Positions 1 to 8,931 of a stretch of DNA of 64,000 nucleotides are shown piece after piece. The stretch's first letter is position 1, and each line of letters starts with the position of its first letter. The DNA comes from Flavobacteriales bacterium UBA952 (GTDB taxonomy: Bacteria; Bacteroidota; Bacteroidia; Flavobacteriales_D; Crocinitomicaceae), in the NCBI GenBank assembly GCA_002293185.1, contig DBCS01000004.1:310001-374000 (forward strand), in the 5' to 3' direction. The position numbers and the translations under genes were made by a program. The notes beneath the pieces were generated by a model that saw only the letters and a list, made by a program, of their open reading frames with translations, searched no databases and was not told the origin of the DNA.

Positions 1-631
1 AAAGCGCCCGTTTTTTATAAAGATCGAGACCGTAATAGGTCAGGTCTTGTGCAATCAGCATGATTTCCTTGACGCCTTTGGCCACCAAACCTTTCGCTTG
101 GAAAACCAAATCCTCTATTGGGGTTGATTGATGCACGCCACGCATCAAAGGAATAGCGCAGAAAGAACAAGGACGGTCACAACCCTCGGCAATTTTAAAA
201 TAGGCGTAGTGCGATGGTGTGGTCAGGATACGCTCCCCTACTAACTCGTGTTTGTAATCAGCTTTTAGGGTTTTGAGTAAACGTGGTAATTCGCGGGTAC
301 CAAAATAGGCATCTACCTCCGGGATTTCTTTTTCGAGTTCGTCGCGGTAGCGCTCAGATAAGCAACCAGTGACGTATACTCTATCAACGAGACCCTCTTG
401 CTTGGCCTCTGCGTAGCGCAAAATGGTATCGATAGATTCTTGCTTGGCATTGTCGATGAATCCGCAGGTATTGATGATCACAATTTCAGAGTCGTCTTGC
501 TGGGCTTCGTGCTCTACCTCAAACTGATTGGCTTTAAGCTGTGCCATTAGCACTTCAGAATCAAAAGTATTTTTAGAACAGCCAAGTGTAACCACGTTGA
601 CTTTATTCTTTTTAAGGGTTTTGGTCTTCAT
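1..631 (-). CDS. rimO: Ribosomal protein S12 methylthiotransferase RimO (partial, N-terminal part)
   Basis: Radical SAM enzyme that adds a methylthio group to a conserved aspartate of ribosomal protein S12. The window holds about the first 210 codons; the gene runs off the left edge, so the rest of the radical SAM domain and the TRAM domain are not seen. The N-terminal methylthiotransferase domain has cysteines at about residues 18, 56 and 90 (for example VVTLGCSKN, NTCGF, VTGCLSERY), which bind the auxiliary FeS cluster. The radical SAM CxxxCxxC cluster is at residues 151-158, in AEGCDRPCSFCAIP. That wording is typical of RimO rather than MiaB. The start is the ATG at 629-631, preceded on the same strand by a -7 element at 639-646. 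The ORF is open across the covered part. Confidence 0.93.
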   Translation of the reverse strand, partial: MKTKTLKKNKVNVVTLGCSKNTFDSEVLMAQLKANQFEVEHEAQQDDSEIVIINTCGFIDNAKQESIDTILRYAEAKQEGLVDRVYVTGCLSERYRDELEKEIPEVDAYFGTRELPRLLKTLKADYKHELVGERILTTPSHYAYFKIAEGCDRPCSFCAIPLMRGVHQSTPIEDLVFQAKGLVAKGVKEIMLIAQDLTYYGLDLYKKRAL

Positions 632-638
632 TCGGGTA

Positions 639-646
639 CAAAAATA
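639..646 (-). promoter_or_regulatory. Bacteroidetes -7 promoter element for rimO
   Basis: On the minus strand this reads TATTTTTG and matches the Bacteroidetes consensus TAnnTTTG. Only seven bases separate it from the rimO ATG, so the predicted transcript has almost no leader. I see no convincing -33 element. Confidence 0.5.
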
Positions 647-700
647 GGACTCTTTACGCAAATGGTATTACTTTTGACGACACTTGTCAATCAAGAACCG

Positions 701-1144
701 ATGAAAACGCTTTTTATACTCCTTTTATCCTCGTTGCTTTTTTCTTGTTTCGTGCCAAGGTCAAAAAGCGTTAAACCTTTAAGTTATATGCAAAGCCAAC
801 TTTCAGAGATCAACGATTCACTGTACCAAAGTGAGGCAGAGCCCATCCAAATTGATTCACTTAAGCTCGAAACAAACGTTCTTACGCTTTTCTATTCTTG
901 TCCTGACGTACCAGAAGACTTACGCTTAGTTGGAAGTACAATGCTTGCTAAATCATTTCCTCCAATTAGATCTTGTAAACTGATAAGTTCAAGTCCTAAA
1001 ACACGCTCACACAATTTAAAACCATACAAAGGGACCGTGCAATTTGACCTCAAACCGTTAAGCCATAAATTCATCAAAGATGCGCCTACCTATCTCCAAA
1101 TTCAAGGTTGGCCTGATAAAATACTTTTTATTTACCCTGAATAA
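701..1144 (+). CDS. Small putative lipoprotein of unknown function
   Basis: 147 residues if started at the ATG at 701. A longer frame from 662 exists, but only the 701 start places a signal peptide at the N-terminus. That signal (MKTLFILLLSSLLFSCF) ends in a lipobox-like LLFSC, so lipid attachment at the cysteine and anchoring in the outer membrane or periplasm are likely. The mature part is short and has no motif I recognise; it is rich in serine, leucine and lysine. The stop codon overlaps the tlyA start by one base (TAATG), so the two are probably co-transcribed and translationally coupled. No function can be assigned. Confidence 0.7.
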   Translation: MKTLFILLLSSLLFSCFVPRSKSVKPLSYMQSQLSEINDSLYQSEAEPIQIDSLKLETNVLTLFYSCPDVPEDLRLVGSTMLAKSFPPIRSCKLISSSPKTRSHNLKPYKGTVQFDLKPLSHKFIKDAPTYLQIQGWPDKILFIYPE

Positions 1145-1875
1145 TGGAAGAACGCATCGATAAAATATTACTTGAACGCGGTTTGGTGAGTACCCGCGTG
1201 CGCGCAGAAGAGATCATCAAAAATTACGGCGTGAAGGTCAATGGCAAGCTTTTTTCCAAGCCAGGTAAAAAAGTACCCACCGACGCAAAAATTGAATTAC
1301 TAGCAGATGAAATCCCTTGGGTATCTAGAGCCGCTTACAAACTGATTGCCGCACTTGAACACTGGGCAATTCAGATCAAAGGCCAAACATTTATGGATTT
1401 AGGAGCAAGCACAGGAGGCTTTACGGAGGTCTTAATGAGCCACGAATTAAAGCGCTGCTACTGTGTAGATGTAGGTCAAAAACAATTACACGAGAAAATT
1501 AAAAATGACCCAAGAGTGGTCAATTTAGAGAAGACACATGCACGTGATCTCACCGAAAAATTGATACCAGAACTTTTGGATGGACTCGTGGTAGACGTAT
1601 CGTTTATCTCACTAGAAAAGGTACTTCCCTTCACCATTCCTTTTTTGAAAGATAAAGCTACTGTTATCCTGTTGATCAAGCCGCAATTTGAGCTAGGTCC
1701 AGGATCCTTAAACAAAGCGGGCGTCGTCAAAGACACCAGTCAGTACCCTGCGCTTTTAGAAAGCATCAAACAAATGGCACAGCGCAATCAATTGCAATGG
1801 AAAGGCTACATAGACTCCCCTATTCTTGGCGGCGATGGCAATGCAGAATTTCTTGGTTATTTTGAAAAGAATTAG
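1144..1875 (+). CDS. tlyA: TlyA-family rRNA (cytidine-2'-O)-methyltransferase / S4-domain protein
   Basis: 243 residues. An N-terminal S4 RNA-binding domain (about residues 1-60, starting RIDKILLERGLVSTR) is followed by an FtsJ/RrmJ-type Rossmann methyltransferase with the SAM loop LGASTGGFTEVL at about 86-97 and the later catalytic-region segments VVDVSFISL and LIKPQFE. This is the full two-domain TlyA layout, and the length is normal for the family. TlyA proteins 2'-O-methylate cytidines in 16S and/or 23S rRNA; in some taxa the family is also annotated as hemolysin, which is not supported here. It follows a small lipoprotein gene with a one-base overlap. Confidence 0.9.
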   Translation: MEERIDKILLERGLVSTRVRAEEIIKNYGVKVNGKLFSKPGKKVPTDAKIELLADEIPWVSRAAYKLIAALEHWAIQIKGQTFMDLGASTGGFTEVLMSHELKRCYCVDVGQKQLHEKIKNDPRVVNLEKTHARDLTEKLIPELLDGLVVDVSFISLEKVLPFTIPFLKDKATVILLIKPQFELGPGSLNKAGVVKDTSQYPALLESIKQMAQRNQLQWKGYIDSPILGGDGNAEFLGYFEKN

Positions 1876-1877
1876 GC

Positions 1878-1885
1878 TAATTTTG
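1878..1885 (+). promoter_or_regulatory. -7 promoter element upstream of the 1893 gene
   Basis: TAATTTTG matches TAnnTTTG. It begins inside the 17-base gap after tlyA and leaves seven bases before the ATG at 1893. The gene could therefore have its own near-leaderless transcript as well as read-through from tlyA. Confidence 0.4.
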
Positions 1886-1892
1886 CAGTATC

Positions 1893-2261
1893 ATGATGAG
1901 TATTGAAGAACTAGAAAGGGCTTTTTTAGATATAGACTTCCAAGCAAATCGAATTGCCAAATCAAAACAAGTCGAACCCGAGCATTTAAAACGCTTTAAC
2001 GAGCGCTCTGAGCAAGTAAGGATACAATTGATTCAAATGGGGCTTAGTGACGCCTTGACCGAATCGTTGATCGAAATCAATCCGATTGATGAAAAATTTC
2101 TACCACATTTTGCTTTAGGAAGAAAAATCCTCAATGTATTCACATTTGGATTTCACAAGAAACGCTACCTTCCAAAGAAACAAGAAGCCTACTTCCGCAA
2201 AGAGGTTGCTGAGAAAAGCAGACTTTTTCAGTATGCAAAAGGGCAATTGAGTATTGATTAA
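1893..2261 (+). CDS. Small conserved-type cytosolic protein, unknown function
   Basis: 122 residues, charged, mostly predicted helical (many E, K and R), with no signal peptide or membrane segment. Two adjacent ATG codons (1893 and 1896) can both serve as start. The C-terminal half has a basic stretch, GFHKKRYLPKKQEAYFRKE. I do not recognise the family. It lies 17 bases after tlyA on the same strand and has a -7 element directly upstream. It ends 39 bases from the convergent amylase gene, with a short palindrome between them. Confidence 0.65.
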   Translation: MMSIEELERAFLDIDFQANRIAKSKQVEPEHLKRFNERSEQVRIQLIQMGLSDALTESLIEINPIDEKFLPHFALGRKILNVFTFGFHKKRYLPKKQEAYFRKEVAEKSRLFQYAKGQLSID

Positions 2262-2275
2262 ATCAATCATTAATG

Positions 2276-2289
2276 CGCTGAATTCAGCG
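2276..2289. terminator. Short palindrome between convergent genes, possible weak terminator
   Basis: CGCTGAATTCAGCG is a perfect 14-base palindrome in the 39-base gap between two convergent genes. As RNA it can form a five-pair stem with an AATT loop, followed on the plus strand by only three T residues. Position supports a terminator; the short stem and poor T-tract make it weak. Confidence 0.3.
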
Positions 2290-2300
2290 TTTCTAAATAG

Positions 2301-4640
2301 TTACTTTACAATTTGCAAGGATTTATAAATACTTCCTTGACTAGTCTGAATGGCGACCCAATAAAACCCAGACTCCAGCTGCTTAAGCCCAACCAGATAT
2401 TCGTTTCCATTGGTAGAATGGCAGCTCAGTTGGAAGGATTGACCAAAAACATTAATTAAAGAAATACTTTCTAACTGTAATTCATCAGAAAGCGAAATTG
2501 TAAATTGATCGCTTGTCGGATTAGGATATAAATTAATATCCAACGGACTTATTACATCCAACTCAGCCCCTGGCTCTGTGAAGTTACAAGCGCATTTATT
2601 TTTGACTTCATTGGTCTGGACAACCGCAGGCGCTTCGTAGGTAGCTTTAACCCAACAATGCTGACCACTTTGGGAGGCGGTTGCATTGCGCAGTCTTATT
2701 GTGTACCACCCGCTGTAAGATGGCGTAAAAGCAAATATTCCATTACCTGTTTGGGTAGTTGAGTCCAGAGGTAAACAGTTTTTATCCAATACACCTAGGG
2801 TTAGCGGCAAATTGGCAGCACTTGGGTACCACTCGAGCTGAACCTGCACTCCTTGCTTGGCATAGATGCGGCCAACCACGCGGCATTCTAAACTATTGTT
2901 CGGGAGCTTCCCACCTTGCTGCAAAGAGTTGGCGTGGCGATCACCCAAATCATCGTTCATCTCCCATTCTTGTACAATGTTCTTGGCAGGCTTTTGGTAA
3001 TTAGTATCGATATCCTGAGGAGCCCAAACACAATAACCGCGGCGTCCAAAATTGGCACTGCCATCGCAAGGAGGAATCGATATGTTTACTTTTCCGCCAC
3101 CGTACACTGTGGTTGGGTTGCTATTGGCTCCGGAGTAATCTACTAATACCGTACCGTCGGGCCAATTGGTCTGCACACCGTTCAGCTGCTGCCATTGGTT
3201 CCAGTTATCTGTAATGCCAATGAGGGCTTTTGTACTGCGTTCTATCACTAAAGCGTCTGGTGCTTGCCAGCGCACAAAATATGCGCCATCTTTAAAATGT
3301 AAATTTTGATGACACCAAATTAAATTTGCAACATCGCTATCTACAGCAAGTACCGTGGTATCTGTAGGGAGATGATTAAAACGGTTGCCATTGTAGCCAA
3401 TCGGAAAGAGGTCCTCAAAAAAGAGCTGAGGAGCTCCATCAATTGACAATACTATAGCATGAGCAGCTGAATTTCTGCTATCGTTTGGTTCGATATGCGG
3501 ACTCAATTCAGAACCTGTATTCCAACCCGTATAATTCCCTTGAGCAGAAAGTTGAGGCCTAAACGTATCGTGGTTATTGACAAACGGCACTGTTCTTTGG
3601 CGATTTTGTTGTTGCTGGCTCGGAATTTGACTTAGATCGTAGGCGCCATTGGAACTCACCATTGCCGAAAGCGCATAGCGCAAATTAAAATCAAATGTTC
3701 CGGCACGGTTTTGAACGGCATTGGCCCAAGCATCTAGCTGAGCAGTGCCCCCAACCCACTCTCCAACCGCAAACATATCTTGCCCACCACTTGCCCACAT
3801 GGCACCATATTGTAAATTCCATAGCATATCCTCTGAAACGTAACTCGGAAAATGTTTTACTGCATCTAAGCGCAAGCCATCAAAACCCACTTGCTTTTTA
3901 TACCAAATGAGCCAATTACGCATGCCGTTGCGCATGTAGTCTGCGCTTTGCGTTGGATTGTACAAGGCGTTTGACGACAAACCATAAGCGTTACTTTCAT
4001 AGGAAATGTCAGGACCCCAATAGGGTGAATTGATTTCATTCGTACAACACAGATTGTTGTTATTCGGGTAAAAATTCTGCCAATTTTTAGGAAACCTTCC
4101 ATCCCGAGCTAAGTACTGAGCCGTACTTTCAGAACTTGCAGGCGTTTTAAAACTCACGTACCTGAAGTTTTTGAATCTGTTGGTCTGACCGTCGTCCATG
4201 GCAGCAGGGTCTTGACCCCCAGAACCATTTGCGCTTCCGGCGTTGGTCACATGATTGAGTACTAAATCTTGTATAACGTCTATGCCATTTGCATGCATCA
4301 CGGCTACCATGCGCAAGAGTTCGTCTTTATCACCCATGCGGGTTTTGATACTATTTTTTTGAAATTTATCACCGAGATCGTAGTGATCAAATGGGGAGTA
4401 ACCTACACTATTGGTACCTGAATTTTTGATAGTCGGTGGAATCCAGATGGCGTCTATTCCCATGTCTGCTAAGCGAGGAGCGAGTTCTGTGAGGTAGTTT
4501 GCCCAACCGTTAGGGTAGTTCGTGTTCCAGTAGTCCCACCAATAAGCCTGGAGCACCAACTGACGGTTGGTAGGGTTCACCTGCGCCAACAAAAGACTTT
4601 GGCCTGTAAGAACCAGACACAGTATTAAAATTTTTCTCAT
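2301..4640 (-). CDS. Secreted GH13 alpha-amylase with T9SS type A sorting domain
   Basis: 779 residues. A signal peptide (about 1-19, ending LLLAQ) leads into a GH13 (beta/alpha)8 catalytic domain. Region I is DLVLNHV near 125-131. The nucleophile D259 lies in GLRLDAVKH, acid/base E294 in FAVGEW and the third acid D358 in FVNNHD. After the catalytic domain comes a beta-rich region of about 200 residues. The C-terminus is a T9SS type A sorting domain starting at INLYPNPTSDQF and ending KSLQIVK. The enzyme is therefore predicted to be exported and either released or attached at the cell surface, where it cuts starch or glycogen. It is the last gene of the glucan operon, 11 bases after the GH65 gene. 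The subfamily resembles liquefying GH13_5-type amylases, but this needs a search to settle. Confidence 0.92.
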   Translation of the reverse strand: MRKILILCLVLTGQSLLLAQVNPTNRQLVLQAYWWDYWNTNYPNGWANYLTELAPRLADMGIDAIWIPPTIKNSGTNSVGYSPFDHYDLGDKFQKNSIKTRMGDKDELLRMVAVMHANGIDVIQDLVLNHVTNAGSANGSGGQDPAAMDDGQTNRFKNFRYVSFKTPASSESTAQYLARDGRFPKNWQNFYPNNNNLCCTNEINSPYWGPDISYESNAYGLSSNALYNPTQSADYMRNGMRNWLIWYKKQVGFDGLRLDAVKHFPSYVSEDMLWNLQYGAMWASGGQDMFAVGEWVGGTAQLDAWANAVQNRAGTFDFNLRYALSAMVSSNGAYDLSQIPSQQQQNRQRTVPFVNNHDTFRPQLSAQGNYTGWNTGSELSPHIEPNDSRNSAAHAIVLSIDGAPQLFFEDLFPIGYNGNRFNHLPTDTTVLAVDSDVANLIWCHQNLHFKDGAYFVRWQAPDALVIERSTKALIGITDNWNQWQQLNGVQTNWPDGTVLVDYSGANSNPTTVYGGGKVNISIPPCDGSANFGRRGYCVWAPQDIDTNYQKPAKNIVQEWEMNDDLGDRHANSLQQGGKLPNNSLECRVVGRIYAKQGVQVQLEWYPSAANLPLTLGVLDKNCLPLDSTTQTGNGIFAFTPSYSGWYTIRLRNATASQSGQHCWVKATYEAPAVVQTNEVKNKCACNFTEPGAELDVISPLDINLYPNPTSDQFTISLSDELQLESISLINVFGQSFQLSCHSTNGNEYLVGLKQLESGFYWVAIQTSQGSIYKSLQIVK

Positions 4641-4651
4641 GACAGCCTGAA

Positions 4652-6934
4652 TTATTTCAGTGCTGATTCATGCGTGGATCCTGCCTCAATGGTTATTGTG
4701 GCACCCGCTACATCGCAAGAAATCAGCGCTGAACCTAAATTAGTAATCTTTACTTTATGTGAAGTAATCGCTACGGCTAATGGTTGATTTCGGTAGCGAA
4801 TTTGAAAGGAATAACTTTTCCAAGATTGAGGGATCTGTGGGTCTAAAGCCAAACTATTTTCATAGACACGAACACCCGCTAATCCTTCAACAACTGACAT
4901 CCACGTACCTGCCATGGAGGTAATATGCAAGCCCTCATCAGCTTCGTGGTTGTAGTCATCGAGATCGAGCCTACTCGTTCTCAAGTATAATTCCAGCGCC
5001 TTATCGAGACGTTTAATTTTAGCAGCCAAAATAACATGAACACAAGGCGAAAGCGAAGATTCATGAACTGTTTTGGGCTCGTAAAAATCAAAGTTTTCCC
5101 GGATGATCTCCTCTGAAAAATGGTCTTCAAATAAATATAGGCCCTGAAGTACATCGGCTTGTTTAATGAAAATGGACCGCAAGATACGATCCCAAGACCA
5201 ATGCTGGTTGATTGGGCGCTCAGCAGCCGGAATATCTGTGGCATTGAGCTGCTCCTTATCCAAGAAGCCATCTTGTTGCAAAAAGATATTGGTGCCTTCG
5301 AGTTTTGGAAAATATACGTTCTCAACGATGTGCTGAAACTTGTCTAATTCTTTATTTGTCAATTTTTCAGGTAGGTCACTTTGAACAGCTGCATTCACCT
5401 CTAAACAATACCCAATACACCAATGGGCTATGTAGTTGGTATACCAATTGTTATTGACATTATTTTCGTATTCATTCGGACCCGTTACGCCAAGCATAAC
5501 ATAGGCTTGTTTGGCTTCGGACCAATTAAAACGCTGTGCCCAAAAACGAGCAATACCTGCAAGAACTGGCAACCCGTAGGTTTCGAGATAGGCGGTATCG
5601 CCTGTATGACGGATGTAGTTAAAAATACCAAAAGCAATAGCGCCATTGCGGTGAATTTCCTCAAAGGTGATTTCCCACTCGTTGTGGCACTCCTCGCCGT
5701 TCATAGTAACCATAGGATACAAAGCCGCACCGTCTTTGAAACCCAGTTTTTCTGCGTTTTCAATAGCCCTATCGAGGTGTTTGTAACGGTATATCAATAG
5801 TTGCCGTGCCACCTGTGGATCGGCTGTTTTGAGGTAAAATGGCAAACAATAAGCTTCTGTATCCCAGTAGGTAGCGCCCCCGTATTTTTCACCGGTAAAA
5901 CCTTTCGGACCAATGTTTAACTTGGCATTTTTACCTGTATACGTTTGGTATAAATGAAAAATATTGAAGCGAATGCCTTGCTGTGCTGCGTCATCCCCTT
6001 CAATAAGAATATCGGCACTGCTCCAGATGGTTGCCCATGCGGCCTCGTGCTCTGAACGCAAGACATCAAAGCCAGATGTATAGGCGTCGCGAACACGCTT
6101 AATGGCCTTTGCTGCGAGTTCAAACTCGGAATGATTAATTGTTGAAGTGACTGCAACATATTTTTTGAGGGTAAAACGCACCCCTTGCTCTAAGTAATGC
6201 TCAAAATTATTTTCGACATAGAAGTCGCGCTGAAGGATGTTGGGATGTATGGTCAGTAGTTCTTGCTCGCGCCAAAAACTAAAGCGCATAGCTGTGGCTA
6301 CACAAAAATCAGTTTTTTTAGTTCGGGTGCACAAGATACCTTTCTGCAGGTCTACTTTACGCGAATCTTCTAACCAAAAAAATTCGTCGTAATTGGAATC
6401 GTGATTGCTGACCTTTCCGTCAAGATAGGGTGTAAACTTTACGTTTCCACTAAAATTAAGGGGGGTCACTGAGTAAGAAATTGCTGCAATTTCTTCTCGA
6501 GCCATTGAGCAAAAGCGGATGCTTTCTATCTCGACTTCTTTACCACTACCAAACACCACTCTAATCATTCGTTTGAGCAGGCCCGTTTGCATATCTAGCT
6601 CTCTATGAAAATACTTGATTTGTTGAACATTAAGGTCTAGCTGTTCGCCGTCGATGCTGATGTCAATACCAATCCAGTTTGTTGAATTCAAAACTTTGGC
6701 AAAATATTCCGGATAACCGTTTTTCCACCAACCTACTCGTGTTTTGTCAGGGTAATAAACACCTCCTATGTAGCTGCCCTGTAAGGATGGGCCGCTGTAT
6801 TGTTCTTCAAAATTAGCACGCTGCCCAAAAGAGCCATTTCCAATACTGAAAATACTTTCTGCTTGCTGTTGTTTGTTGGGGTCAAATTTGCTTTCAATGA
6901 TCTTCCAAGGATCAATTTCAAATAAATTATGCAT
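4652..6934 (-). CDS. GH65 maltose phosphorylase
   Basis: 760 residues, the normal length for bacterial GH65 phosphorylases. No signal peptide, so cytoplasmic. An N-terminal beta-sandwich is followed by an (alpha/alpha)6 barrel carrying WDTEAYCLPF near 357 and the general-acid glutamate at about E488 in VTGPNEYENNVNN, the arrangement seen in maltose phosphorylase. The enzyme splits maltose with phosphate into glucose and beta-glucose-1-phosphate. Its start overlaps the end of the beta-phosphoglucomutase gene by eight bases, and that enzyme uses exactly this product; this supports maltose (or a close disaccharide) as substrate. Trehalose, kojibiose or nigerose phosphorylase activity cannot be excluded from sequence reading alone. 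Confidence 0.9.
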   Translation of the reverse strand: MHNLFEIDPWKIIESKFDPNKQQQAESIFSIGNGSFGQRANFEEQYSGPSLQGSYIGGVYYPDKTRVGWWKNGYPEYFAKVLNSTNWIGIDISIDGEQLDLNVQQIKYFHRELDMQTGLLKRMIRVVFGSGKEVEIESIRFCSMAREEIAAISYSVTPLNFSGNVKFTPYLDGKVSNHDSNYDEFFWLEDSRKVDLQKGILCTRTKKTDFCVATAMRFSFWREQELLTIHPNILQRDFYVENNFEHYLEQGVRFTLKKYVAVTSTINHSEFELAAKAIKRVRDAYTSGFDVLRSEHEAAWATIWSSADILIEGDDAAQQGIRFNIFHLYQTYTGKNAKLNIGPKGFTGEKYGGATYWDTEAYCLPFYLKTADPQVARQLLIYRYKHLDRAIENAEKLGFKDGAALYPMVTMNGEECHNEWEITFEEIHRNGAIAFGIFNYIRHTGDTAYLETYGLPVLAGIARFWAQRFNWSEAKQAYVMLGVTGPNEYENNVNNNWYTNYIAHWCIGYCLEVNAAVQSDLPEKLTNKELDKFQHIVENVYFPKLEGTNIFLQQDGFLDKEQLNATDIPAAERPINQHWSWDRILRSIFIKQADVLQGLYLFEDHFSEEIIRENFDFYEPKTVHESSLSPCVHVILAAKIKRLDKALELYLRTSRLDLDDYNHEADEGLHITSMAGTWMSVVEGLAGVRVYENSLALDPQIPQSWKSYSFQIRYRNQPLAVAITSHKVKITNLGSALISCDVAGATITIEAGSTHESALK

Positions 6935-7571
6935 ATTGCGCTACTCTAAATTCGGTCAAATCGTTCAAATAAATATCGGCTAGTGCAGCAATGTTCGGGT
7001 TGCCCACCCCAACGGCAGTAAAACCACCTGCTTTTGCGGCTGCTATTCCCGAGGCCGCATCTTCAAAAACCAAACACGCCGATGGATGCAAACCAAGGGC
7101 TTTTGCTCCATTTAAAAATACTTCCGGATGTGGTTTTGGGTCTTTGACGCCATTGCCATCGATAATCACTTCAAAATACTGACTGATATCCAGTTTATCC
7201 AAAATAAAATGAGCATTCTTACTCGACGAGCCCACACCTAAAAGGATTCCATTATTTTTAGCCGCTATCAGTAAAGGAAGAACCCCTGGTAATAAGTGCG
7301 CTTGGTTTAAGGATTGAATGGATTCAAGATAAAAGTCATTCTTGCTTTTTAATAAGGCTTCAAATTCGGAATGGGAAATAGGCTTATTTCCTAATTCAAG
7401 AATTAATTTGAGAGAATCTGCCCTACTCACGCCCTTTAAGCGTTCGTTCTCTTTTTCTGTAAAAGCAATATCTAAAGAATGTGCACAGCGCTGCCATGCT
7501 AAAAAATGGTTGTATTCGGTACTAACCAAGACACCGTCGAGGTCGAATAAAAAGGCCTTTATCTTATCCAC
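6927..7571 (-). CDS. pgmB: Beta-phosphoglucomutase
   Basis: 214 residues, HAD superfamily. The motif FDLDGVL at residues 9-15 holds the nucleophile D10 and acid/base D12. A helical cap follows with the LKGVSRADSL segment that binds sugar phosphate in beta-phosphoglucomutases. Later HAD motifs are GVGSSSKN (motif II), the lysine in KDPKPHPE (III) and VFEDAASG (IV). It converts beta-glucose-1-phosphate to glucose-6-phosphate, passing the product of the adjacent GH65 phosphorylase into glycolysis. It overlaps both neighbours by eight bases, which indicates tight co-translation within the operon. Confidence 0.94.
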   Translation of the reverse strand: MDKIKAFLFDLDGVLVSTEYNHFLAWQRCAHSLDIAFTEKENERLKGVSRADSLKLILELGNKPISHSEFEALLKSKNDFYLESIQSLNQAHLLPGVLPLLIAAKNNGILLGVGSSSKNAHFILDKLDISQYFEVIIDGNGVKDPKPHPEVFLNGAKALGLHPSACLVFEDAASGIAAAKAGGFTAVGVGNPNIAALADIYLNDLTEFRVAQYA

Positions 7572-8913
7572 GTGTAATTCGCTTGTCAGTCAAGATCAAG
7601 TTAAGTAAGCCTGCTATCACCAACGAGGTGCCTGCTAAAAGCATAGGGGCAATAGGACTCGATCCAAATAATTTTGAAAGTGTGTTGACGCCACCAAGTG
7701 CTGCGAGGATTTGTGGAATCACTATAAACATATTAAACAAGCCCATCATAAGCCCCATTTTGTTTTCATCTACGGTGCTTGATAGCATGGCGTAAGGCAT
7801 AGATAAAATACTACCCCAAGCAAAACCAATGAGCGCAAAACACAACCAAAGGTATGTAGGGCTTGGGATCAAGCCCATCAGTATAAAACCCATACCTCCG
7901 GCAACCAATGAAATCAAATGGACCCATTTGCGGTTCACGCTGAACTTAGCGGCATAAAAAGTGAGTGCAAGCGCAAAAAGCATTGAGGTGAGCCCGTAAA
8001 TACCCATATTGGAGCCAACTGAATCAGCTGCAACTTGAAAAGACTTGTTCATCTGCTCGTAAGCAGTAGGATCTGAATTTAAGAGTGCGGTGGATGGCGA
8101 TGGCGCTTTGAATAAATGAGCGGTTAGTGCAGGTGTAGCCATGCTCCACATCGTGAAAAATGAAAACCAACTAAAAAATTGGATGAGGCCGAGCTTGAGC
8201 ATCGTTGAAGACATGCTCGTTACCGAACTCCAAAAATCTTTAATGAAGTTCGTATTTTTCTTTTCTGCCTCAAAGTGTGCTTCATCTGAGGGCGGATACT
8301 CTTTGGTCGTCAAAATGGTGTAGAGTATACTCAACAAAAACACAAGTGCGCCTATCCCAAAAGCAACCTTCACATTCATTGGGATACCTTTAGCAGTAGC
8401 ATCTTCTTGAAAACCCAATTTACTGACCATCCAGGGTAAGTTGGAGGCTACCCAGGTGCCTATACCAATGATGAGTGTCTGAAGCACAAAACCATAGGAA
8501 CGCTGAGATTCGGGAAGTTTGTCAGCAACTAAGGCACGAAAAGGCTCCATACTGATATTGATTGAGGCATCGAGAATCCATAAAAAACCAGCAGCTACCC
8601 AAAGCGTTGGCGAATACGGAACAAAGAACAGAGCCAACGAACTTAGAATGGCACCAATTAAAAAATAAGGTTTGCGGCGGCCAAAGCGCACAGACCATGT
8701 GCGGTCAGATAAGAAGCCAATAATTGGCTGAACAATCAAACCCGTTAGTGGGGCGGCAATCCAGAGGCCTGGAATATCTTCTGGTGCCGCGCCAAGCGTT
8801 TGGAAGATGCGAGACATATAGCCACCTTGTAAAGCAAAGCCAAATTGAATACCCATAAAGCCGAAGCTCATGTTCCAAATTTGCCAAAACGAAAGTGTAG
8901 GTTTAGTTTGCAT
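7564..8913 (-). CDS. MFS sugar transporter, SLC45/GPH-like (maltose/oligosaccharide uptake)
   Basis: 449 residues with about 12 hydrophobic segments. Family signatures include QFGFALQGGYMSRIFQTLGA in the first segment, the inter-helix loop GFLSDRTWSVRFGRRKPY between segments 2 and 3, and DASINISMEPFRALVAD. These place it with SLC45-like proton/sugar symporters found in maltose clusters of Bacteroidetes and Gammaproteobacteria. It lies inside the operon: 18 bases downstream of the GH13 gene and overlapping pgmB by eight bases. Role by context: inner-membrane import of maltose or short malto-oligosaccharides. No SusC/SusD pair is present in the window, so outer-membrane uptake would use another system or simple porins. 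Confidence 0.85.
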   Translation of the reverse strand: MQTKPTLSFWQIWNMSFGFMGIQFGFALQGGYMSRIFQTLGAAPEDIPGLWIAAPLTGLIVQPIIGFLSDRTWSVRFGRRKPYFLIGAILSSLALFFVPYSPTLWVAAGFLWILDASINISMEPFRALVADKLPESQRSYGFVLQTLIIGIGTWVASNLPWMVSKLGFQEDATAKGIPMNVKVAFGIGALVFLLSILYTILTTKEYPPSDEAHFEAEKKNTNFIKDFWSSVTSMSSTMLKLGLIQFFSWFSFFTMWSMATPALTAHLFKAPSPSTALLNSDPTAYEQMNKSFQVAADSVGSNMGIYGLTSMLFALALTFYAAKFSVNRKWVHLISLVAGGMGFILMGLIPSPTYLWLCFALIGFAWGSILSMPYAMLSSTVDENKMGLMMGLFNMFIVIPQILAALGGVNTLSKLFGSSPIAPMLLAGTSLVIAGLLNLILTDKRITRG

Positions 8914-8931
8914 GACTCAAAAGACTAATTG

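Noticed and set aside
1144..1875. TlyA as a hemolysin or virulence toxin
   Set aside because: The S4 plus methyltransferase architecture indicates rRNA modification; the hemolysin label is historical.
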